64,000 nt of DNA, taken from NCBI RefSeq assembly GCF_900095185.1, contig NZ_LT606948.1:434001-498000 (forward strand). Reading direction: 5' to 3'. This DNA comes from Polynucleobacter necessarius. GTDB taxonomy: Bacteria > Pseudomonadota > Gammaproteobacteria > Burkholderiales > Burkholderiaceae. Under the pieces are notes generated by a model. That model was given only the letters and a program-made list of their open reading frames with translations, searched no databases and was not told where the DNA came from. How positions within the stretch are numbered: the stretch's first letter is position 1; each line of letters starts with the position of its first letter. Below are positions 9,666 to 19,808 of this stretch, piece after piece. The position numbers and the translations under genes were made by a program.

Positions 9666-10442
9666 TTAAGCAGCCAGGGCTTTGGCCCACTCAACGTAGC
9701 GATCTACTGAAATATCCTGAGCCCTTGATTTGAGCTCAAACTCTGTCAAATGCAGCCTGTCTGTAAAGGCCCTTAAGTTAGTCCGTAACATTTTTCTACG
9801 TTGAGAAAATGCCGCTGTAACCACCTTTTCTAAGGCACTCCGTTGAAAATCAGTAAGATTGAAGTCTTTTCTTGGAATCATTCTGACCACAGCTGAGTTC
9901 ACCTTAGGCTTAGGATCAAAAGCCTCAGGAGGAACCTTCAAGACCAATTCCATATTGTAGCGGGTCTGCAGCATTACCGAAAGTCTACTGAAATCAGAAC
10001 TACCCGCCGTGGCAATCATTCTTTCAACTACCTCTGCTTGCAACATAAAGACTTGCTCATCAATTGCACTAGTAGCAGCCACTAAATGGAAAAGCAAGGG
10101 AGATGAAATGTTGTAAGGGAGATTACCGACAACCTTGCATACCCCTATCCTTGAAGAGCGATTCTGAGCCCATTCTAAAAAATTAAAATTGAGGACATCA
10201 CCCTCAATTACATTTAGACCTTTCAGATTTTTATTATTCCAAAAAACAACTAAATCACGATCAATCTCCAGGAGATCTAAGTGATCTAAGCTACTCAATA
10301 AGGGGAGCGTTAATGCACCAAAACCAGGCCCAATCTCAATGACATGCATATCGGGATTAGGATTAATGAGTGATACTATTGAATAGATGATTTCGTTATC
10401 TTGTAAAAAGTGCTGGCCAAATCGTTTGCGTGCTCGATGCAT
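9666..10442 (-). CDS. rsmA: 16S rRNA (A1518/A1519-N6)-dimethyltransferase
   Basis: RsmA (KsgA) dimethylates two adjacent adenines near the 16S 3' end late in 30S assembly. The 258-residue protein starts MHRARKRFGQHFLQDNEII, has the SAM loop EIGPGFGALT at residues 36-45 and the catalytic NLPY at 107-110. It sits three bases after the pdxA remnant in the conserved order lptD-surA-pdxA-rsmA and looks intact. Confidence 0.97.
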   Translation of the reverse strand: MHRARKRFGQHFLQDNEIIYSIVSLINPNPDMHVIEIGPGFGALTLPLLSSLDHLDLLEIDRDLVVFWNNKNLKGLNVIEGDVLNFNFLEWAQNRSSRIGVCKVVGNLPYNISSPLLFHLVAATSAIDEQVFMLQAEVVERMIATAGSSDFSRLSVMLQTRYNMELVLKVPPEAFDPKPKVNSAVVRMIPRKDFNLTDFQRSALEKVVTAAFSQRRKMLRTNLRAFTDRLHLTEFELKSRAQDISVDRYVEWAKALAA

Positions 10443-10445
10443 GTA

Positions 10446-11463
10446 TTAGATTTGCTTTCTTTGATTAAGGGCCAATTGCTTTGCCAAACGCAAAGCTTCT
10501 AATATGCTACCGGGATCAGCAATGCCTTTACCTGCAATATCTAAAGCAGTTCCATGGTCTACCGATGTATGAATAATTGGCAATCCTAGAGTAACATTTA
10601 CTCCATGATCAAAAGTGACGAATTTAAATGGTGCTAAACCTTGATTGTGATACATCGCAATAAAAGCATCTACTTGATCAATAGATTCGGCATCAAACAT
10701 GGCATCTGCTGGATAAGACCCAGAAATATTGACACCACCCGCCTGTGCAGCTGCAATTGCTGGTGAAATAAGCTCAATCTCTTCAATACCCACGTACCCC
10801 GCCGCGCTTCTCCAGCATGTGGATTTAAACCAGCAATTCGAATGATAGGTTTTGAGATGCCAACTTTTCCCTGTAAATCTTGGTTCACGATTTTGATCGT
10901 CTCCAATATTAAGTCATAACTCAGTGCCTGCGAGACCCCTTTTAGGGTGATATGAGTGGTAACAAAAGCAACTCGCAAATCCCCCGAGGGACTTGTAAAC
11001 CCAGAAAACCACTTGGTAAGAGTGCACACAGCATCATCACTACATGGGAAACATTGCAGCGCTGTGCAAGATATTCTATATGCCCAGTAAATGGAGTTCC
11101 TCCATCATGAATAATACTTTTTTGTAGAGGTGCAGTGACCTTTGCATCAAAGCGACCATGTAAACAGCCATCAATTGCCTGATCCAATAAATTAACAACG
11201 TAAGAAGCATTATTGGAATTGAGACTTCCACAGACAACGGGCGATCGAAGCGGAACCGATTGAATCTGCAATCGACTCACAATATCTGGAGCAAGCTTGT
11301 GTGGATACCTTAGTAACTCATCGTTACCAATTAAAGTAACTTGAACATCAGAGCGCTCTTGTAAAAACTGTATCGCTGCAGCGAGTGATACTTCGGGCCC
11401 AATACCAGCTGGTTCATCGGTAGTAACGACCAAATTAACGTACGTTGCTACTTGCTGCATCAT
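10446..11463 (-). pseudogene. pdxA: 4-hydroxythreonine-4-phosphate dehydrogenase PdxA, two frameshifts
   Basis: PdxA oxidises 4-phosphohydroxythreonine in the DXP-dependent pathway to pyridoxal phosphate. Three pieces in three frames cover the whole protein: 11463 to about 10985, about 10985 to 10800, and 10800 to 10446. The first break coincides with the five-C run at 10981-10985 (plus strand); one more base would give VPRGDLRVAFVTTH. The second is near 10795-10810, before GYVGIEEIELISPA. Metal-ligand motifs TGHIEYLA, YHNQGLAPFK and DHGTALDIAGKG survive. The N-terminal motif reads TTDEPAGIGPE where a glycine is expected before EPAGIGPE, a further sign of decay. The start overlaps surA by 29 bases. 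Confidence 0.9.
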
Positions 11464-12889
11464 CCGCGTTCAGAATTTTTACAGTTGCAGTATCACGCAA
11501 CTCACGCATCCAAGCTTGGTAAGCTTGTTCTAACTTTCTTTCACGAATTGCGGCGCGCGCAAATTGACGTTGCTTCTCAATAGTCAACTGTCCTTCACGA
11601 CGCTGAAGCACCTGAATCAAATGCCAACCAAATTCGGACTTGACTGGGTTACTCACTTCGCCAATTTGCAAACGATTCATTGCCTGCTCATACTCAGGTA
11701 CCAGATCTCCAGGACCCATCCAGCCTAGCTCACCTCCAATTGGAGCGGAACCATCGGCCGAGTATTTCTTAGCAAGTTCGCCAAAATCGGCTGTCTTGGC
11801 ACGTACTTGGTCACGATATCCCTGCAAACGTCTCTCAGCATCCTGATCGCTAAGGCCTGCACGATTCCGTAACAAAATATGACGGGAAAGGGTTTGGGTT
11901 ATAGGAATATTTTGCGGCGTACTCGGAGCAGCATCTGGAGTTGATGCTTGTTGAAGAGGGGCCACGCCCGCAGCCCGGCGATCTAATGCTTTAAGCACAT
12001 GGTAACCAGCGGGACTTTTGACCACAGCATTTGCTACTTGACCACTCCCAGTATTACGAATTGCTTCATAAAATAACTGGGGCAAACGATCAGGAGTGCG
12101 ATAGCCTAACTCTTGAAATTTAATCTTAGGATTTTCTTTTGCAGCCATCGCGCCCAATTGCATGAAATCAACATCGCCACGAGCATCTCGCAACAAGCTA
12201 TCAGCCTTTTTTTTAGCCTCAGCCTGTGCACCAGCCCCTGCACTCGTATCGACAGGAATGAAAATTTGTGCAATATCAATCTCTTCTAACTCGCCTTTAG
12301 CCGCAGGAGCTGATCGGGAAGGTGCACCAGTAGATAGTGCTCTTGTACGCTCAACAATAAAATTATCAATTTCTGCATCTGAGATTTTGATCTTTCCCTT
12401 AATCTTCTTCTCGCGATATCTAGAAACAATGATGTCCTCGCGCAACATTTCTTTATAACGTTCAAATGTAGTACCGGACGCAATTACCTTGGCCTTAAAT
12501 TCAGATATACTGAGTTTGTTCTTACTTGCAATGTCTTCAATAATCTTATCTAATTCTTTGTTGGTAACTTTTATGCCCTCTTGCTCTGCATTTTGTAATT
12601 GAATCTTCTCAAGAATAAGGTGATCCAAAACTACCTTACGCGCCGTTCCATCTTCTGGTACCTTTGCCCCTTGCTTCTTCAGAGCTGCAATTCGATCGTC
12701 AATTTCTTTACGAGTTACATAGCCCGTATTCACAACCGCAGCAACGCCATCAATATTGCGAATCTTGCCTTCGGTGACCGTATTTGTTTTTGTTGTATCT
12801 TGAGCTAATGCAAGATTCATAAACGATCCAATGCCAAGAAAAGTGGCTTGAATGCACACTTGTTTAAAAAAAATCATACAAAGCATCAT
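11435..12889 (-). CDS. surA: periplasmic chaperone / peptidyl-prolyl isomerase SurA
   Basis: SurA escorts outer-membrane proteins, including LptD, through the periplasm. The 484-residue chain has a signal peptide ending near FMNLALAQD (about residue 30), an N-terminal chaperone domain, and two parvulin domains at about residues 204-303 and 332-430 (DIAQIFIPV and SRHILLRN starts, GGELGWMGPGDLVPEYE in the second). The start overlaps the lptD stop by four bases (ATGA), so the two are translationally coupled. Intact. Confidence 0.95.
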   Translation of the reverse strand: MMLCMIFFKQVCIQATFLGIGSFMNLALAQDTTKTNTVTEGKIRNIDGVAAVVNTGYVTRKEIDDRIAALKKQGAKVPEDGTARKVVLDHLILEKIQLQNAEQEGIKVTNKELDKIIEDIASKNKLSISEFKAKVIASGTTFERYKEMLREDIIVSRYREKKIKGKIKISDAEIDNFIVERTRALSTGAPSRSAPAAKGELEEIDIAQIFIPVDTSAGAGAQAEAKKKADSLLRDARGDVDFMQLGAMAAKENPKIKFQELGYRTPDRLPQLFYEAIRNTGSGQVANAVVKSPAGYHVLKALDRRAAGVAPLQQASTPDAAPSTPQNIPITQTLSRHILLRNRAGLSDQDAERRLQGYRDQVRAKTADFGELAKKYSADGSAPIGGELGWMGPGDLVPEYEQAMNRLQIGEVSNPVKSEFGWHLIQVLQRREGQLTIEKQRQFARAAIRERKLEQAYQAWMRELRDTATVKILNADDAASSNVR

Positions 12890-15408
12890 TGATAGTTCTC
12901 GTATGTTGAAGGTGGTATCGACCTAGAGGTAGGGATATATCCAGGAACATTTAGCCTCATGATATCAACTGGATTGATTCCAGCGCTACCAAAGCCTCTA
13001 AATTCAAGCTGGAAGAGTATCTGGGTAGTAGTAGTCTGAGCAGTAGTCAAGACCCGAGAGTATGCTCCTCGGAAAGTCCAACAATCTCTATTCCACTCCA
13101 AAGCCATCAAGCTGCTCAAAGTCTTGGACGCTAGAGCGTCATATACCCAGCGTCCTAAAACTGAAACTTCTCTTGTAATTGGCCACTGACTGGAAATATT
13201 GTATTGATCCGTAGTCGTAGCCGCAGGAACAAATGCCTGGTTATTCTGAATGGATGCTTGCACTGGTGGAGACCAGACATTGCGATATCCGAAATTTAAG
13301 CTTCTACCTGGAGTGGGTCGCCATCTGCCACCAATGGTAGATTGCACAAAACGATTTAATTGAGTGTTGTACTGACCAAATACATCAACGCTGAAATTGC
13401 CAAGCAATTGAACAGAGCCAGAACCTAAAGCATCAGAATAGGTAGTAGGATTGACAATCGTTCCATTTAAGCCAACATGTTGCCCGGTGAACTGTTGCTT
13501 TTTGGCTAGCACGACATTAGCACGCTCTGCACCAGTATTGGCGTCAATTATACGACTAGTCAATCCTAGGGTGGCTGCATTGTTATCTGCTACCCGGTCA
13601 TTACCAATGAATGTATTCTCACTGAAAATTTGCGAGATACCAAAGCCTGCATCTGCAGCATCAAATAGTGGAGTCTGCGCTTGACTCTGAAACGGTGTAT
13701 AGACATAAAGAGCGCGAGGCTCCATGGTTAACAACATATCTCGGCCATAGAAACCTTTTAGCTCAGCGGCATCTCTTTCAAACGCTAACCCGGAATCCAA
13801 ACTCAGTGTAGGGATTGTAAAGCCCTGAGCTACGGGGAGGGCGCCGGTTGCGAATGGAGTGGCGTTATACGTGTTCGACTGAAAGCTCACCTTAGGCGTG
13901 ATGTAATACCCTGGAGTAACTTGTGGCAAGGCCATCGCTCCTTTGATGACCGTTCTATCTGCTTGGCTATAAACACCAGGAGCAGTGGCTCCTAAATTTC
14001 CAGCAATGTTATATGCAAATCTCGTGTAGTCGGCTGAAAACGTAGTTACAGGTCGAGATGGCAAAGTTACGTATTTTCCTCCAGTGGTGTGTGCCACGGC
14101 AGGTGTCAGACGATTGTCATATGAAGCCGTAATGTTTGGCATGACGTTATATGGCGCTTGAACCGGAGTTAAGTTTGGTTGCAAAGTCTGAAAAGTCAGA
14201 GCCCTTGCAGAGACGCTCCAATTACTCAAGCTACCTGTGAATCCTTTAGTTGTGCCTACCTCTTGGCAAAACTGACTTGTCACTGCTCCAGCAATACCTT
14301 GAGAAAGGTCAGTAGGATAAAAATTATCCGAAACTCGTGAAATATTGGCATATCCAGTCCAAGAGCCGGGCAATGGAACCCCGCCTGGGGCTACGCCGCC
14401 ACTAAAAACTTGACGATGTTGCCAGTCATAACGCCAACGATCGGTTCCCGTCTTTTTGTCATACGGCAAATAGTCACCACCTAAACTGCCAGTATATTTA
14501 GCATCCATGTAGCGATAATTGGCGCCCACTTGTAGCCCACGCTCACTCATAAAGCGCGGGAGAATCAATAAATCTCGATTCGGCGCGATATTGACGTAAT
14601 AAGGCTGCGTAACATCAAAACCTTTATTAGAGGTGTAGCCCATAACGGGCGCGAGGATACCTGAACGACGTTGATTTGAAGTGGGTGCAGTGAAATAAGG
14701 TACATATGCAATTGGCACATCAAAGAAGCGCATTACACCGTGCGTCCCAACCATTTCTTTTTGTTCGTTATCGATCTCTAAAGTACTGGCAGAAAAATAC
14801 CAATCCATGTTCTGCGGTGTACATGTTGTGTAAGTAGCTTTATCAAAAACAAAAATATCGGCGTTTTCAATAGTGAGTTTTTTTGCAGTACCGCTTCCTC
14901 GCGTATCACGCAGCTCATACGTAGGCGTTTCCATTTCACCTTCGCGGGCATCTACCCTAAATTTAGCAGTTGGTCCTTTAAAAGTGGTATTTCCTTTAGT
15001 TAACTCCGCGTTGCCAACGAGATCAGCAACATCAGTATCGGGGTCGTAAATAATTTCATCTGCCTTTATGACCCCACCATTACGACGCATTTGTGCGCGG
15101 CCCTTAAGCTTCATTGTTCGATCAACTACACCTTCAATGGAGTCGCTTGAGGTGAAGGTGAGAGCTTTGCCATCATCCAAAGGAGCGCCAACTCGTAGCT
15201 GATCATCCAACTTTAAAATAGTGACATTACGCCGATCAGGCAACAAAACTGTATTTGCATTGGCTTGTGTAGCAGGTGGCAATGGGGTGGGTGCTTGAGT
15301 GTACCCTAACAAGGCAAATTGAAGCAATGCCAACCCCATCGTGACGCGTAGGGTTACATGCAAAAAAAGAGGGGCGCAAATGCCGGCGCGACAGCGATAA
15401 TGACTCAT
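12886..15408 (-). CDS. lptD: LPS-assembly outer-membrane protein LptD
   Basis: LptD forms the outer-membrane barrel that inserts LPS. The 840-residue protein has a signal region (LALLQFALLGYTQA), an N-terminal OstA/LptA-like jellyroll (VVDRTMKLKGRAQMRRNGG onward, about residues 90-220) and a long C-terminal LptD beta-barrel rich in aromatic and Asn/Thr residues. I keep the ATG at 15408; an internal ATG at 15339 would give a more standard signal peptide, so the true start is uncertain. Keeping this gene together with lptA, lptB and lptC shows that LPS export is maintained. Confidence 0.94.
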   Translation of the reverse strand: MSHYRCRAGICAPLFLHVTLRVTMGLALLQFALLGYTQAPTPLPPATQANANTVLLPDRRNVTILKLDDQLRVGAPLDDGKALTFTSSDSIEGVVDRTMKLKGRAQMRRNGGVIKADEIIYDPDTDVADLVGNAELTKGNTTFKGPTAKFRVDAREGEMETPTYELRDTRGSGTAKKLTIENADIFVFDKATYTTCTPQNMDWYFSASTLEIDNEQKEMVGTHGVMRFFDVPIAYVPYFTAPTSNQRRSGILAPVMGYTSNKGFDVTQPYYVNIAPNRDLLILPRFMSERGLQVGANYRYMDAKYTGSLGGDYLPYDKKTGTDRWRYDWQHRQVFSGGVAPGGVPLPGSWTGYANISRVSDNFYPTDLSQGIAGAVTSQFCQEVGTTKGFTGSLSNWSVSARALTFQTLQPNLTPVQAPYNVMPNITASYDNRLTPAVAHTTGGKYVTLPSRPVTTFSADYTRFAYNIAGNLGATAPGVYSQADRTVIKGAMALPQVTPGYYITPKVSFQSNTYNATPFATGALPVAQGFTIPTLSLDSGLAFERDAAELKGFYGRDMLLTMEPRALYVYTPFQSQAQTPLFDAADAGFGISQIFSENTFIGNDRVADNNAATLGLTSRIIDANTGAERANVVLAKKQQFTGQHVGLNGTIVNPTTYSDALGSGSVQLLGNFSVDVFGQYNTQLNRFVQSTIGGRWRPTPGRSLNFGYRNVWSPPVQASIQNNQAFVPAATTTDQYNISSQWPITREVSVLGRWVYDALASKTLSSLMALEWNRDCWTFRGAYSRVLTTAQTTTTQILFQLEFRGFGSAGINPVDIMRLNVPGYIPTSRSIPPSTYENYQ

Positions 15409-15441
15409 AGATACAGACCCGCCTTATTATACGAATCGACC

Positions 15442-16439
15442 ATGACTGACTTACGTTTAAACACCCTGCAGAACTGGCTAAAAGCCCTAGAAGCTCGCTG
15501 GCAATTAGATCTTGACTCACATTGCTGCCGGCCTCGGCTGATGCCAGCTTTCGACGCTATTTTCGAATTATGTCAAAAAACCCTAATTTTGGGACTTTGA
15601 TTGTGATGGATGCCCCTCCACAACATGCGCCATGAAACGCCTTCATTAAGGTCGATTTATTGCTCCTGGAAGCTGGTTTAAATATGCCAAAAATTCTTGA
15701 ACGAAATTTAGTAGAAGGTTTTTTGCTTTTATGTGATTTGGGCACTAAAACTTTTTTAGCTGAACTCAATAATGAGACGGCTGAGTGCCTATATAGAGAT
15801 GCGACCCATGCATTGGTTTTAATGCAAGTAGCAAGCAAAGCAAACGTATTGCCAGATTACGATGAAAAACTATTGCAACGCGAGCTAGCTTTATTTCCAG
15901 AGTGGTATCTAAGGCAGCATCTCAAGATTGAACTTAATCCACAACAAAATGAGCAATTGAAAAAATCTTTTGCACTCATTATTGAGAATAATTTAGCGCA
16001 AGCAAAAGTCTATGTTCATCGTGATTACCATTCGCGTAATTTAATGGTGACTGAGCAGAATAATCCTGGCGCTATCGACTTCCAAGATGCAGTCTACGGA
16101 CCAATCACCTACGATACCTCTTCACTATGGCGCGACGCTTACATTGCATGGCCAGAAGAGCGCGTCATTGATTGGGTGATTAAATTCTGGGAAGAGGGCC
16201 GAAAAGTAGGTCTACCAATGCCAGATGATTGTGGTCATTTCTACCGGGATTTTGAGTGGATGGGCTTACAACGTCATCTCAAGGTCTTAGGTATTTTTGC
16301 AAGGCTCTTTCATCGTGATGGCAAAGACGGCTATCTCAAAAAGATACCCCTTGTGCTCGAGTATGCAATTGCAACCGCCAATCGTTATATTGAGTTAAAG
16401 CCCTTAGCCCGCATTTTGGAGTCTACTCGAGTCAAGTAA
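15442..16439 (+). pseudogene. amgK: anomeric MurNAc/GlcNAc kinase AmgK, frameshift plus stop
   Basis: AmgK phosphorylates MurNAc at C1 so that MurU can turn it into UDP-MurNAc in peptidoglycan recycling. The start MTDLRLNTLQNWLKALEARW (15442) runs for about 25 codons, then the frame shifts near 15510-15530; the correct continuation PASADASFRRYFR lies in another frame. That frame meets TGA at 15633-15635. From 15660 the rest is open and keeps the kinase loop VHRDYHSRNLM and the metal motif AIDFQDAVYGPITYD. The order amgK-murU is the usual pair. Two lesions make activity very unlikely. Confidence 0.88.
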
Positions 16440-16455
16440 GCGTAATACATGCTCT

Positions 16456-17112
16456 ATGAATCAATGCGATTGGATACCCGTATTTATATTGGCGGCTGGC
16501 CGAGGTGAGCGTATGCGTCCGCTCACTGATGAAATGCCAAAACCACTATTGACTATTCAGAATAAATCCTTAATAGGATGGCATTTAGAGGCGCTTGCAA
16601 ATGCAAAGATTCAGAGAGTCGTCATCAACCATGCTTGGCTAGGCAAAAAAATTGAAGCCACTCTTGGTGATGGGCGGCAATTTGATCTTGATATTCAATT
16701 CTCTGCTGAAGAATACGCTCTAGTGATCAATGGAGATGTATTTAGTCCGCATCTTCCTATTGAAAAGCTTTTGGATGTGACCTTGAGAATTCGCCAGGAT
16801 CTGCACAAGCGATTAGCGCACTTATTGATGGTTCCTAACCCAGTTCAGCATCCCAATGGTGACTTTTACCTACAAGGTACTGACGTATCGAACATTGAAT
16901 TGGTTGGATCAGAAAAGCTCACTTTTTCTGGAATAGGCATTGATCACAAAGACCTCTTTAAAGACCTGGAATTTGGGGCGCCGGCTAAGCTCGCACCTTT
17001 ACTAAGAATGGCTATGGAGCAAAATCAAGTCTCTGGTGAAAAATATCTCGGTCCGTGGCACGATGTAAGCACACCACAACACTTACAAGAACTCAGTGCA
17101 GCATATGAATAA
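16456..17112 (+). CDS. murU: MurNAc-1-phosphate uridylyltransferase MurU with internal deletion
   Basis: MurU converts MurNAc-1-P to UDP-MurNAc. The frame is open for 218 residues and starts with the nucleotidyltransferase signature ILAAGRGERMRPLTDEMPKP. However, after IQFSAE the sequence jumps straight to EYALVINGDVF. In this family the stretch between them carries a TALETAGGI-type motif and the following helix, so about 18-20 codons appear to be missing in frame near 16710. This motif lies in the active site. With its partners amgK and anmK broken, I think murU is also non-functional although no stop shows it. Confidence 0.8.
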   Translation: MNQCDWIPVFILAAGRGERMRPLTDEMPKPLLTIQNKSLIGWHLEALANAKIQRVVINHAWLGKKIEATLGDGRQFDLDIQFSAEEYALVINGDVFSPHLPIEKLLDVTLRIRQDLHKRLAHLLMVPNPVQHPNGDFYLQGTDVSNIELVGSEKLTFSGIGIDHKDLFKDLEFGAPAKLAPLLRMAMEQNQVSGEKYLGPWHDVSTPQHLQELSAAYE

Positions 17113-18472
17113 AAACACCATTTATCAAAACCGTAGGGATGTATTAGCAAAAAAGATCTTTACCAAAACAGGCGGGGGAATCGCAGTCATTTCTACCGCT
17201 CCTGAAGTTTCTCGTAACCGTGATAGCCAATTTCCTTATCGTCATGACAGTGACTTTTATTACTTGACCGGCTTTGAAGAACCGGGGGCTACCTTGGTCA
17301 TACAGGTTGTAGGCAACGGCAAAAGCTACCAACTTCAATCTCATTTATTTTGCAGACCCAAAGATCCTGAGCGAGAACTTTGGGATGGTATTCGTCTTGG
17401 GCCGGAAGCTGCACCAGAAACTCTAGGTGTAGATTTCGCTCACAGCAATCGAGATTTGGATCAAAAATTAAGTGCTTTATTAGCTGAGCAAGATGCTATT
17501 TACATTCGTCTTGCTGAGAGCGCAGAGGCAGATAGACGCTTACGTCATTGGATGAAGCAAGTGCGTAGTCAAGTTCGCTCTGGAATCAATCCTCCATCAG
17601 AATTTCATGACGTGGAAGCATGTATTCATGAAATGCGTTTACTGAAAGATGCTCACGAAATCGGCATCATGCGTCGTGCAGCCGCCATTTCTGCCCGTGC
17701 TCATATTCGTGCTTTGCAACTTTGTAAGCCAGGACTACTTGAGTATCAACTTGAGGCGGAGCTACTTCATGAGTTTCGTAATAGCGGCGCCCAGAGCGTT
17801 GCCTACAATAGTATTGTTGCCAGCGGTGCAAATTCTTGCATCCTGCATTATCGAGCAGGCTCTAACGAATTACGCAGTGGTGAACTTTGTTTGATTGATG
17901 CTGGTTGCGAATTGGATGGCTATGCTTCTGACATCACGCGCACTTTCCCAGTGAATGGCAGATTTACTAGTCCTCAACGCGCACTCTATGACATCACGCT
18001 AGCCGCGCAAGAGGCAGCAATTGAGATAACGAAGCCTGGCAATACATTTATGCAACCGCATGAAGCAGCATTAAGAGTGCTGACCCAAGGTCTTCTTGAT
18101 GAAAAACTATTGAGTCTTTCAGATTTAGGGTCGCTTGATAACGCCATTGAAACTGGCGCCTACCGTCGTTTCTATATGCACCGTACCTCACACTGGTTGG
18201 GTATGGACGTCCATGATGTCGGCTCTTATCACGAATCTAATGAAGACTCTAATAACACCGATAAACCATGGTGCATTCTCAAGAGTGGCATGGTAATCAC
18301 GATTGAGCCTGGCCTCTATATCCGTCCAGGAGATGATGCAAACGAACAATTTTGGAACATCGGAATTCGCATTGAAGATGATGCCGTTCTCAATGATTCT
18401 GGTTGTGAACTGATATCGCGCGGCGTGCCTGTGAAAGCAGATGAGATAGAGGCACTCATGAAAAATACCTAA
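17105..18472 (+). CDS. pepP: Xaa-Pro aminopeptidase PepP
   Basis: PepP removes N-terminal residues that precede proline. From the ATG at 17105 (overlapping murU by eight bases; a GTG at 17096 is an alternative) it has 455 residues. The N-terminal AMP_N domain contains the FPYRHDSDFYYLTGF motif near residue 43. The C-terminal pita-bread fold shows all five manganese ligands: D265, D276, H363, E401 and E424. The gene looks intact. Confidence 0.95.
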   Translation: MNKNTIYQNRRDVLAKKIFTKTGGGIAVISTAPEVSRNRDSQFPYRHDSDFYYLTGFEEPGATLVIQVVGNGKSYQLQSHLFCRPKDPERELWDGIRLGPEAAPETLGVDFAHSNRDLDQKLSALLAEQDAIYIRLAESAEADRRLRHWMKQVRSQVRSGINPPSEFHDVEACIHEMRLLKDAHEIGIMRRAAAISARAHIRALQLCKPGLLEYQLEAELLHEFRNSGAQSVAYNSIVASGANSCILHYRAGSNELRSGELCLIDAGCELDGYASDITRTFPVNGRFTSPQRALYDITLAAQEAAIEITKPGNTFMQPHEAALRVLTQGLLDEKLLSLSDLGSLDNAIETGAYRRFYMHRTSHWLGMDVHDVGSYHESNEDSNNTDKPWCILKSGMVITIEPGLYIRPGDDANEQFWNIGIRIEDDAVLNDSGCELISRGVPVKADEIEALMKNT

Positions 18473-18488
18473 AAATAGAAATTCAAAA

Positions 18489-19646
18489 ATGAGTACTTCT
18501 AGTTGCGATATTTTGATTCATGGTGGCGGCCCTGTAGGTCTCACATGTGCTGCCTGGACTCTGCAAAAATTTCCTGACGCAAAAATCACATTACTCGATC
18601 GCAATCCCCTTAATGATGAAGAGCTAGCAAATTCTGATAGTCGTGGAATAGCACTCTCACACGGCAGCAAAATTCTGCTTGATACTATTCATGGATGGCC
18701 CACTGAGTCTGTGGCAATTCATCAGGTGCATGTTTCACAAACAGGACGTTTTGGCCGTGCACTCATGACTCGCGAAGAACTAAATCAAGATGCTCTAGGT
18801 CATATCGTTCGTTATCGCAATATTCACATCGCAGTACGTAAGGCTTTAAGAAATATTCAATTAAATAGCCCTAACTTTAGTTGGCAATATGTTACCAAAG
18901 ATCACGATGCTCATGGCATTCACGCTCAATGCATTGTCCATGCAGAGGGTGGCTTATTTAAGGATCAAGATTGGGTAGAAACTGGAAGGGACTATGATCA
19001 ATCGGCGCTAGTTGGATTGGTGGAAGTTGAGAATGCAAAGCCCCATCAAGCCTGGGAACGTTTTACATCTGAAGGCCCTTTAGCAGTTTTACCCAGTCAC
19101 TATGGTCATAACGTTCTCAATCTCGTTTGGTGTGGTACTCCTGAATCCTCACAACATCGCTTAACACTAAGTGATGCAGATTTTTTGTCGGAATTGCAAA
19201 ACGAGTTTGGCGCTCGTATAGGCAGATTTCTGAAAATTCAAGGTCGTCGTTTATACGAACTTGGTTTGAACTACCGCAAAGAAATCACAATTGATCGTGA
19301 AGTATGGATTGGGAATGCCGCCCAAACTTTGCACCCCGTTGCAGGACAAGGTCTTAATTTGGGACTGAGAGATGCCTTCTTGCTAGCAGAGAAATTGGTC
19401 GGAGTATTTGCTGGGTCGCCAAAAGATCAACTCACACTAGTTTTAGAAAACGCTTTGCAAGAATATGCGCTCAGTCGCAAAATCGACAGAACAACCACCA
19501 TAGGCCTCACCGACTTTATGGCCAGGGTGTTTACGTCGAATCTTGCCCCTATTGTGGCTGCCCGTGGACTGGCTTTATCGGCCCTTCAGTGGGCTCCACC
19601 AATCAAAACAGCCCTTGCTAGGCAAATGATGTTTGGCAGACGCTAG
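18489..19646 (+). CDS. UbiH/UbiF/Coq6-family FAD monooxygenase (ubiquinone synthesis)
   Basis: This flavoprotein hydroxylates a ring position of the ubiquinone precursor. It has 385 residues with the N-terminal dinucleotide motif IHGGGPVGLTCAAW and the C-terminal FAD motif GNAAQTLHPVAGQGLNLGLR. Which carbon it hydroxylates (UbiH-, UbiI- or UbiF-like) cannot be told from sequence inspection alone. It starts 16 bp after pepP, as in E. coli where pepP-ubiH are adjacent, which favours UbiH. Confidence 0.88.
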   Translation: MSTSSCDILIHGGGPVGLTCAAWTLQKFPDAKITLLDRNPLNDEELANSDSRGIALSHGSKILLDTIHGWPTESVAIHQVHVSQTGRFGRALMTREELNQDALGHIVRYRNIHIAVRKALRNIQLNSPNFSWQYVTKDHDAHGIHAQCIVHAEGGLFKDQDWVETGRDYDQSALVGLVEVENAKPHQAWERFTSEGPLAVLPSHYGHNVLNLVWCGTPESSQHRLTLSDADFLSELQNEFGARIGRFLKIQGRRLYELGLNYRKEITIDREVWIGNAAQTLHPVAGQGLNLGLRDAFLLAEKLVGVFAGSPKDQLTLVLENALQEYALSRKIDRTTTIGLTDFMARVFTSNLAPIVAARGLALSALQWAPPIKTALARQMMFGRR

Positions 19647-19702
19647 AGGGCTAAATTCCCCCTCAAGATTTCTACTCACTTCATTTCCTCTGAAAACGGG
19701 TT

Positions 19703-19723
19703 TCTGCCTAAAAATTAGGCAGA
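19703..19723 (+). terminator. palindrome after the pepP-ubiH block
   Basis: A perfect 9-bp inverted repeat (19703-19711 and 19715-19723) with an AAA loop is followed by TTTAGG. It lies in the 162-bp gap before dusB and probably terminates the upstream operon; the T-tract is short, so termination strength is unclear. Confidence 0.5.
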
Positions 19724-19808
19724 TTTAGGCGCTTTTGTGCTAAAACTTCATACTTTACGCAAAAAACTCCCCCTCGATAAGGCCTTGAGTCATTTCCGAG
19801 CTTTTTAG

